Positions 7,764-12,580 of a stretch of DNA of 12,580 bases are shown here, piece after piece. This DNA comes from Prevotella sp. UBA7782 (GTDB taxonomy: Bacteria > Bacteroidota > Bacteroidia > Bacteroidales > Bacteroidaceae). Made by a program: the position numbers and the translations under genes. The stretch is from contig DLDC01000065.1 in assembly GCA_002480935.1 (NCBI GenBank), positions 1 to 12,580 on the forward strand. The letters run 5' to 3'. The notes beneath the pieces were generated by a model, which saw only the letters and a program-made list of their open reading frames with translations, did no database searches and was not told the DNA's origin. The stretch's first letter is position 1; each line of letters begins with the position of its first letter.

Positions 7764-7778
7764 TTAATGATTCATTAA
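7764..7778. promoter_or_regulatory. 15-base A/T-rich dyad (possible operator)
   Basis: TTAATGA, one central base, then TCATTAA form a perfect 7-1-7 dyad. Its size and symmetry resemble a dimeric repressor site, but no promoter or gene start is adjacent. Confidence 0.3.
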
Positions 7779-7993
7779 AGTCGTAATCAAACCCTAGAGA
7801 TAAGGTAGGAGATACACCGCCTCAGTGTCTGTTTTCATACTGCTGCAAGGGTGGTTGGCGAATTGGTATCAAGTAGCTATCAAACCGTAGGGGTGCGTGG
7901 GGGGCGTAATAAAAGGTGAAATAAAGTTAGCTTACCGGGATGCAGACGTCCACAAAAGGCGGGTAAAGAATTCAAATCAAGACACAATCAACA

Positions 7994-8024
7994 CGTAGGG
8001 ACGCACTCCTCGTGCGCCCGTAAG
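7994..8024. repeat. Imperfect palindromic hairpin element
   Basis: CGTAGGGACGCAC (7994-8006) and GTGCGCCCGTAAG (8012-8024) form a long stem with few mismatches around a TCCTC loop. It resembles the short dispersed palindromes with GGGACGCAC/GTGCGTCCC arms that I recall from intergenic regions of several bacterial groups. It lies 56 bases past the stop of the zinc-ribbon gene. Confidence 0.5.
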
Positions 8025-8043
8025 AGTATAAAGGCGTGGCTAT

Positions 8044-8062
8044 CCGCTTTTACGCGAAGCGG
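8044..8062 (-). terminator. Weak hairpin after the zinc-ribbon gene
   Basis: A 6-bp stem (CCGCTT at 8044-8049, AAGCGG at 8057-8062) with a 7-base loop lies 17 bases past the stop of the zinc-ribbon gene. The - strand lacks a clear T run behind it, so a terminator role is tentative. Confidence 0.3.
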
Positions 8063-8079
8063 GGAAGTCAGGTCTATGA

Positions 8080-8586
8080 TTAATTGAAAAGATGAGTAAC
8101 GCCGAGATATTGCTTGAAAAGCCACGACTTACTCTCGCCTACCACCTTGGCAATCTCGGCAAAACAGAACAAGCCGACAAACACCAGGATGATGAAAAGA
8201 ATGGAGAAGCCGAAGAAGAGCCATAGGTCGGCATCGTCATAGGTCTCTCTGAACTGCTTGATGCGGCTGGATGACCAGTGAAAGAAGATGGACAGGTGGG
8301 CCATGAACCACATCACGCTCCACTTGATGGGTGCCTGCTTAGCAGCCATTGTGGCTGTCTGACCGGGTTCGCTGCCCTCTGTCTCTACAAAAGGTATATC
8401 GTCTGACACGTCAGCCGACTCTGCTACGGGCACCACACTCCGGGCTCTTGTAAAGTGTTCGGGCTGCTCAAACCGGCAGGTCATGATATGTCCGCAGTGC
8501 GGGCAGCGGTACTTATACTCTCCGGGCTGTTCACTTTGTGCGATGAACTTCTTTCCGCACTGGTTGCATGTAACCGTATATTTCAT
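8080..8586 (-). CDS. Membrane-anchored zinc-ribbon protein, function unknown
   Basis: I do not recognise a characterised family. The 168-residue protein opens with a zinc ribbon made of two CxxC pairs (C7/C10 and C28/C31), with a further Cys at 37. A polar, probably disordered linker follows (about 40-85), then an aromatic-rich, weakly hydrophobic stretch around 90-103 and one strong membrane helix (about 121-143) before a short 25-residue tail. The ribbon would sit on one side of the membrane at the end of a flexible arm; a cytoplasmic location is likely because zinc ribbons of this type usually are, but topology is inference. It is the third - strand gene after perR and rubrerythrin, 109 bases behind the latter, with a strong hairpin between. 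The start is the ATG at 8586, after an A/G-rich leader; the ribbon begins right after it. Confidence 0.8.
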   Translation of the reverse strand: MKYTVTCNQCGKKFIAQSEQPGEYKYRCPHCGHIMTCRFEQPEHFTRARSVVPVAESADVSDDIPFVETEGSEPGQTATMAAKQAPIKWSVMWFMAHLSIFFHWSSSRIKQFRETYDDADLWLFFGFSILFIILVFVGLFCFAEIAKVVGESKSWLFKQYLGVTHLFN

Positions 8587-8625
8587 TTCTTCTTCTGAAA
8601 GCTGCTCTCCTTATGAAACCATACA

Positions 8626-8662
8626 ACTTCCCTGGCCGATTTGTTGTACCGGTCAGGGAAGT
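8626..8662 (-). terminator. Long hairpin between rubrerythrin and zinc-ribbon genes
   Basis: A 13-bp stem with one mismatch (arms 8626-8638 and 8650-8662, core ACTTCCCTG/CAGGGAAGT) closes an 11-base loop, 34 bases past the rubrerythrin stop. On the - strand it is followed by TGTATGGTTTC, a poor U tract; on the + strand by ATCTTTT. It is probably the end or attenuation point of the perR-rbr transcript. Confidence 0.6.
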
Positions 8663-8684
8663 ATCTTTTAGCTGTTATATCAAT

Positions 8685-8699
8685 GTAACCTGAGGTTAC
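8685..8699. repeat. Small inverted repeat overlapping the rubrerythrin stop
   Basis: GTAACC (8685-8690) and GGTTAC (8694-8699) form a perfect 6-bp stem with a 3-base loop that includes the TAA stop codon of the rubrerythrin gene. It may be part of the transcript-end structure together with the longer hairpin downstream. Confidence 0.35.
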
Positions 8700-9253
8700 T
8701 TGAAGTAGCGGTTGTAAAGTCCGATGAAGCCTGCAGCGTGGCGAGCCTCGTCTTTAGCCATCTCATGAATGCTGTCGTGCAGAGCGTCAGAGCCCTCCAT
8801 CTTAGCCTTCTTAGCTGCCTCGAACTTCTCAGCGCAAGCACCCTTCTCAGCTGCAATGCGCACCTCGAGGTTCGTCTTGGTGTCGTGCAAGATAGAGCTG
8901 CCCAACATCTCAGCGTAACGGCTAGCGTGTCCGGCCTCTTCCATAGCGTAGTGCTCGAAAGCGCGTGCTATTTCAGGATAGCCCTCTCTATCAGCCTGGC
9001 GTGCCATAGCAAGGTACATGCCCACCTCGCTGCACTCACCAGCGAAGGTGCTACGGCAATGCTTGATGAGATCCTGGCTCACACCGTCCTTGAAAGCCTG
9101 GCCCAGTTCGTGTACAGTAGCGAATTCCGGCGTTGTATCTTCGGTCAGTTCGTTGAACTTGCTAGCAGGTGCGCCACACAAAGGGCACTTTTCAGGAGCA
9201 GCATCACCCTCATAGATGTAGCCGCAAACGGTGCAGATAAATTTCTTCTTCAT
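8696..9253 (-). CDS. Reverse rubrerythrin (peroxide-reducing non-heme iron protein)
   Basis: Cytoplasmic peroxidase that reduces hydrogen peroxide in anaerobes. The 185-residue protein has a rubredoxin-like iron site at the N-terminus (C7, C10, C23, C26 in CTVCGYIYEG and CPLCGAPA) followed by a ferritin-like four-helix domain with di-iron ligands: E73 in AGECSE, E106 and H109 in MEEAGH, and E169 and H172 in DEARH. Classical rubrerythrin has the opposite order (di-iron first, rubredoxin last), so this is the reverse type described in clostridia and other anaerobes. It follows the PerR-type repressor by 77 bases on the same strand and is a likely PerR target. No TAnnTTTG promoter was seen in that gap, so co-transcription with perR is favoured. 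The start is the ATG at 9253, after an A-rich leader. Confidence 0.94.
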   Translation of the reverse strand: MKKKFICTVCGYIYEGDAAPEKCPLCGAPASKFNELTEDTTPEFATVHELGQAFKDGVSQDLIKHCRSTFAGECSEVGMYLAMARQADREGYPEIARAFEHYAMEEAGHASRYAEMLGSSILHDTKTNLEVRIAAEKGACAEKFEAAKKAKMEGSDALHDSIHEMAKDEARHAAGFIGLYNRYFK

Positions 9254-9312
9254 AATGTTTTTGTTTAATTTTAAAAGCGTTATTGCTTATGTCTGATATA
9301 ATGTTTTTGTTT
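9252..9312. repeat. 15-bp direct repeat in the rubrerythrin leader
   Basis: ATAATGTTTTTGTTT occurs identically at 9252-9266 and 9298-9312, 46 bases apart. The first copy covers the leader and the first two bases of the rubrerythrin start codon; the second lies 18 bases past the perR stop. The copies are perfect within the 15 bases and diverge on both sides. Confidence 0.6.
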
Positions 9313-9330
9313 GTTGTGTGAGGTATCACT

Positions 9331-9765
9331 TCACGAAGCCTTTTGCTTTTCAGCCTCCAGGCAGTGGCTGCAAATGCCACGATAGTATAGTTGGGTGTCT
9401 TCGACGAGGTTTCCGTGAATATATTTTGTGATGTTCAGCGGAGCTTCCTCATCCATCATGTCATACACCTTGTTGCATTTCTTGCAGTAAAAGTGCACAT
9501 GTGGCTCGGTGTTTCCGTCGTAGCACACGCGGTGATCGTCTATGGTAATCATCAGCGCGGCCTTTTTCTCGGAAAACATACGCAGGGTGTTATACACCGT
9601 TGTACGGCTCAGCGTGGGCAGTTGCGGGCATAAATCCTTGTAAACATCATCCACCGTGGGATGAGTGTGGTGCGTCATGAGATACTGCATGATGGCTATC
9701 CGCTGCATAGAGGGATGAATCTCGCAGTCAATAAGGTGCTTGTATGCTTTTTCTCTGTCTGTCAT
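9331..9765 (-). CDS. perR: PerR-type peroxide-sensing Fur-family repressor
   Basis: Metal-dependent DNA-binding repressor of the Fur family, here of the peroxide-sensing PerR kind. The 144-residue protein has a winged-helix domain (about 15-75, with LSRTTVYNTLRMF as the recognition region) and a dimer/metal domain. Relative to B. subtilis PerR (H37, D85, H91, H93, D104), the regulatory-metal residues are H35, D83, H89, H91 and D102, all shifted by two. The Asp at the last position is the PerR hallmark. The structural zinc site is C94/C97 and C132/C135. The frame extends to a TTG at 9792, but that codon lies in the -7 box of the promoter, so the ATG at 9765 is the start. Rubrerythrin follows, a typical target. 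A Fur or Zur role is less likely given D102. Confidence 0.92.
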   Translation of the reverse strand: MTDREKAYKHLIDCEIHPSMQRIAIMQYLMTHHTHPTVDDVYKDLCPQLPTLSRTTVYNTLRMFSEKKAALMITIDDHRVCYDGNTEPHVHFYCKKCNKVYDMMDEEAPLNITKYIHGNLVEDTQLYYRGICSHCLEAEKQKAS

Positions 9766-9789
9766 TGTCGTTTCTAATGTTTTGCGATG

Positions 9790-9821
9790 CAAAGGTAAAG
9801 AGTTTTTTTGTTATCTCCAAA
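9790..9821 (-). promoter_or_regulatory. Bacteroidetes-type promoter for perR
   Basis: On the - strand a TTTG -33 box (9821-9818) and a TACCTTTG -7 box (9797-9790) are 20 bases apart, matching the Bacteroidetes pattern. The transcript would start near 9786, giving a leader of about 20 bases to the ATG at 9765. Confidence 0.8.
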
Positions 9822-9835
9822 TTATCTTTGGATAA
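9811..9835. promoter_or_regulatory. Dyad over the perR -33 box (candidate PerR operator)
   Basis: TCCAAA (9816-9821) and TTTGGA (9827-9832) form a perfect inverted repeat around TTATC, and outer TTATC (9811-9815) and GATAA (9831-9835) are also complementary. The A/T-rich nested dyad covers the -33 box, where a bound Fur-family dimer would block transcription. Autoregulation is inferred. Confidence 0.5.
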
Positions 9836-9959
9836 ATTACAAAATTATGTTTCTTTCACCCATTCTTCTCTTTTTTTCAGCCTTACCTGCGGCCTTTTGC
9901 GCTGTTTTTCATGCGTTTTAGACGCTTTTCAGACGGCAAGCGATGTGAAGAAAAGACAC

Positions 9960-9989
9960 GGCCGGAGACTCTCGGTGGGGTCTCCGGCC
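9960..9989 (-). terminator. Rho-independent terminator of the YfhO-family gene
   Basis: A perfect 10-bp GC-rich stem (GGCCGGAGAC at 9960-9969, GTCTCCGGCC at 9980-9989) with a 10-base loop is followed on the - strand by GTGTCTTTTCTT. It lies 37 bases past the stop of the membrane protein and separates that gene from the perR promoter. Confidence 0.8.
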
Positions 9990-10026
9990 TTGCTGTCAGA
10001 TGTTTCTTCTATGTGAGGAGAGACGT

Positions 10027-12543
10027 TCAGGCTGCCTGATTCTTGCGTCTTCTATATTCTACCACACCACCCAGGATGATGGCAAAAGCCAGAATGGCAT
10101 AAGCGGCATAGGCAATATCTTCGGTCACCGTGATGCTCTTGGGGTGGAAGGTGAGCACGATGTCGTGCTTGCCCGGAGCTACATTCAGAGCGCGCAGCGT
10201 GTAATCGGCACGTCCTATCTCTGCCGGCTTGCCGTCTATAGTAGCCGTCCACTCCGGATAATATATCTCAGAGAACACCACGATGCCGCCGTTCTTTGAG
10301 CTGGCTGTGTAGTGCAGCTCGTCAGGAGCATAGCTTGTTATCTTCACCACGGCCGTTGTGTCGTTGGCCTTGCTTTGTCCCAGCACGCCCTCAAACTTCT
10401 TGTCGGCCACTGCCTCATGCCTTAAGTCGGTGTTGCCCAGCGCGCCCAGCTCGGCATCGGCATTGCCCACGTAGGTTACCTTGTTGACAAACCATGCGTT
10501 GCCCAGGGCATAGGGGTTGGCCATAGCCATGGTCTTGCCACCCTGCAGAGGCAGTATGAAGTACTTGGCATTGAGCATATTGATTACTCTGAAGGCGTTT
10601 TGCCCGTCTACAGCCTGCATGTTGCCGCCTGCCTTAGCTATGGCGCTCATGCCGCTTTGCATCTCCGGCGCGATGTAATGGTCGATAAGGTCTTGATAGC
10701 GCATGAGCTTGGCGGGATGATAACCACCCAGGCTCTTGTGGAAATAGGATGTCTCGTTCTCGTTAAACGTATTGGAGGCGAAGTTCAACACACGATAGTC
10801 AAGGCTCTTATCCTTGAGTATCTGCCTGTCGGCATCGCTCATCTGCACAGGATTTTCTCTCTCGCTCTTGTTGACAAACATGCTGTCATTGAGGTAGCGT
10901 TTGTCTATTTGCCACAAATCCACCAGGCACAGCGCCAGGATGATGCCCGTCATGTAGGGTGCCTTGAGCCATTTGGCCTTATAGCACAGCAACACGGCCA
11001 GGCCCAGGATGATGAATACGAGCGAGCGCAAGGCGTCGCTGGTGACCAAAGCCTCGCGCATACTGGTCAGACTACCCGTAATCATGTTGAGCACATCGGG
11101 CGTCATGCCCTGTATACTGCTAAGCATCTGACGCTCTTGTTCGGTGACAAAGGGCGACATAAAGCCCGGAGCGATGGCCAGAATCAATGACACGCCGCCG
11201 GTGAGCGCAAAGCTTATCCACACAAACTTCATCTTCTTGCTGAGCAATTCGGGCTGGTCGATGATGGTCTTGAGCGTCAGCGCGGCCAGCAAAGGAATGG
11301 TGAATTCGGCTATAACCAATATGGAGGCTACCGTACGGAACTTGGCATACATGGGCACATGGTCGATGAAGAAGTCGGTAAGGCCCATGAAGTTCTTGCC
11401 CCAAGCCAGCATTACGGACAATAAAGTGGCAGCCAGAAGGGCCCACTTCATAGGTCCTTTGACAATGAACAGACCTAATATAAATAAGAAGAGCACGAAG
11501 GCGCCTACGTAGACGGGGCCGCTTGTGCCCGGCTGAGAACCGAAGTATTGCGTCAGACCGTCGTAAATGCCCGGCAACATCTGCTCTACCTGAGGGTTAG
11601 CCTTCTTCATGGCCGTCTCGCTCTGGCTCAATGGCACCGAAGCACCTCCCTTGGCGTTGGGCACCAACAGCGTCATGGTCTCGTCGATGCCGTAGCTCCA
11701 GTTGGTGATATAGTCGCGGTCGAGACCCGAAGTGGCTTTCTGGGCGCCCCGGGCCTGCTGTGTGAGCTCGCTCTTGCCGCGCATGCTCTGCTGTGAATAT
11801 TGCCACGTGTGATACAAGCTGCTGGCGTTGAGGGCCAGACCCAGCAACGCGGCCATAACACACACGCCCGTAGCCTTGAGAAATTGGGGCAAACGGTGGG
11901 TCTTGATGGCCTGAGCCAGGAAGGCCAACACCATGAACAGCATGACGTAAAGGAAGTAATAGGTCATCTGCACGTGGTTGGCCTTAATCTCAAAAGCAGT
12001 GAAGAGGGCTGTGACAATGAAGCCCCAGAGATATTTACCTCTGTAAGCCAGCACCACGCCCGCTATCATTGGCGGCAGGAAAGTGAGTGCCTGAACCTTC
12101 CAGCCATGGCCCGCGGCTATGATGATAAGGAAATATGACGAGAACGCCCAAGCCACGGCCCCCGCTGCGGATAGCACTTGCTTCAGGCCGAAGGCTCGCA
12201 AAAGAATGTAGAATCCCAGCAAATAGAGAAACAGCCAGCATACGTAGTCAGGCAGCCCAAGCTGATATACCTTCATCAAAAAGGTCAAACCGGAGTCTGA
12301 CTTATACGAGGGTGAAATCTGATAAGTGGGCATTCCGCCGAAGATGGAGTTGGTCCAACGGTAGTCCTTGCCTGTTAGCTCACGATAATGCTGCAGTTCA
12401 GCACCCGCGCCTACGCCGGCTGAGGCATCGTGCTGAAACAATATCTTGCCCTGAGAAACGGGCACAAAGAAGTAAGCAAAAGCAATCAGGATGAAAAATA
12501 CCACGGCCGCAAGGTCGGGTAAGCATTTCTTCAAATTATTCAT
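10027..12543 (-). CDS. YfhO-family multi-spanning membrane protein (putative GT-C glycosyltransferase)
   Basis: An 838-residue integral membrane protein of the YfhO family. It has an N-terminal membrane helix (about 11-29), a long outside loop holding FQHDASAG and the PTYQISPSY segment, then roughly a dozen further helices between about 100 and 545, a soluble region (about 545-805) and a final helix (about 808-830) before a basic tail RRRKNQAA. The YfhO-type C-terminal segment is visible as YYPEWTATIDG followed by GKHDIVLTF. YfhO of B. subtilis has been linked to sugar modification of lipoteichoic acid, and the family is thought to have a GT-C fold; D39 in the first loop is then a candidate catalytic Asp. 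Bacteroidetes lack teichoic acid, so the acceptor here is unknown, perhaps a surface glycan or lipid. The start is ATG at 12543 with AAGGAA just upstream. No clear promoter is visible in the 37 bases before the edge. Confidence 0.85.
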   Translation of the reverse strand: MNNLKKCLPDLAAVVFFILIAFAYFFVPVSQGKILFQHDASAGVGAGAELQHYRELTGKDYRWTNSIFGGMPTYQISPSYKSDSGLTFLMKVYQLGLPDYVCWLFLYLLGFYILLRAFGLKQVLSAAGAVAWAFSSYFLIIIAAGHGWKVQALTFLPPMIAGVVLAYRGKYLWGFIVTALFTAFEIKANHVQMTYYFLYVMLFMVLAFLAQAIKTHRLPQFLKATGVCVMAALLGLALNASSLYHTWQYSQQSMRGKSELTQQARGAQKATSGLDRDYITNWSYGIDETMTLLVPNAKGGASVPLSQSETAMKKANPQVEQMLPGIYDGLTQYFGSQPGTSGPVYVGAFVLFLFILGLFIVKGPMKWALLAATLLSVMLAWGKNFMGLTDFFIDHVPMYAKFRTVASILVIAEFTIPLLAALTLKTIIDQPELLSKKMKFVWISFALTGGVSLILAIAPGFMSPFVTEQERQMLSSIQGMTPDVLNMITGSLTSMREALVTSDALRSLVFIILGLAVLLCYKAKWLKAPYMTGIILALCLVDLWQIDKRYLNDSMFVNKSERENPVQMSDADRQILKDKSLDYRVLNFASNTFNENETSYFHKSLGGYHPAKLMRYQDLIDHYIAPEMQSGMSAIAKAGGNMQAVDGQNAFRVINMLNAKYFILPLQGGKTMAMANPYALGNAWFVNKVTYVGNADAELGALGNTDLRHEAVADKKFEGVLGQSKANDTTAVVKITSYAPDELHYTASSKNGGIVVFSEIYYPEWTATIDGKPAEIGRADYTLRALNVAPGKHDIVLTFHPKSITVTEDIAYAAYAILAFAIILGGVVEYRRRKNQAA

Positions 12544-12580
12544 ATTTCCTTATTTATGATTTACCATACAGGCCACAAAA

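Larger units (their letters stand above)
7376..8079. other. About 700-base gap without a recognisable gene
   Basis: This stretch separates the zinc-ribbon gene from the glutamine synthetase gene. Apart from the promoter next to glutamine synthetase it holds a 22-bp tandem repeat (7557-7644), an inverted repeat (7716-7755), a 15-base dyad (7764-7778) and a hairpin element (7994-8024). No tRNA, rRNA, riboswitch or convincing coding frame was recognised. The short open frames are unlike the neighbouring proteins, and one of them simply reads through the tandem repeat. Confidence 0.7.

Noticed and set aside
7786..7890. ATCAAACCCTAG (7786-7797) and ATCAAACCGTAG (7879-7890) as a direct repeat or attachment-site pair
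   Set aside because: They are only 12 bases with one mismatch, 93 bases apart, with no integrase or tRNA nearby; chance is a sufficient explanation.
9744..10016. 90-codon + strand frame between perR and the YfhO-family gene
   Set aside because: It covers the perR promoter and the YfhO terminator, and its hydrophobic N-terminal half comes from T-rich DNA rather than a real signal sequence.

Overview
The window looks like chromosomal DNA of a Bacteroidales bacterium, most likely Prevotella or a close relative. Two promoters match the Bacteroidetes sigma-ABfr pattern (TTTG, a 19-20 base spacer, then TAnnTTTG). Start codons mostly lack strong Shine-Dalgarno sites and sit in A-rich leaders. The transketolase, L-fucose isomerase, reverse rubrerythrin and YfhO-type protein also have the look of this phylum. 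The species call is inference; no rRNA or tRNA is present.

Layout. Bases 1-1385 (+ strand) hold the 3' part of a transketolase gene followed by rpiB, a pentose-phosphate pair. A two-way terminator at 1409-1443 separates them from everything else, which lies on the - strand. Reading the - strand from the right edge: a large YfhO-family membrane protein (12543-10027) with its own terminator (9960-9989); a peroxide-stress cluster of a PerR-type repressor (9765-9331), a reverse rubrerythrin (9253-8696) and a membrane-anchored zinc-ribbon protein of unknown function (8586-8080); then about 700 bases without a gene (7376-8079) carrying short repeats, dyads and a promoter; then glutamine synthetase (7375-5870), a DapA-superfamily aldolase/lyase (5762-4824), a sodium:solute symporter (4739-3279) and L-fucose isomerase (3245-1467).

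How the genes fit. Transketolase and RpiB interconvert pentose phosphates. The symporter, aldolase-like protein and FucI look like a sugar uptake and catabolism set, but no fuculokinase, fuculose-phosphate aldolase or sugar dehydrogenase is in view, so the pathway cannot be closed from this window. PerR beside rubrerythrin is a classic peroxide sensor and effector pair; a dyad overlaps the perR -33 box and suggests autoregulation.

I found no phage, transposase, CRISPR array or defence system. The most unusual DNA is a degenerate 22-bp tandem repeat in the large gap, a perfect inverted repeat that includes the start codon of the aldolase gene, and a 15-bp direct repeat in the rubrerythrin leader.
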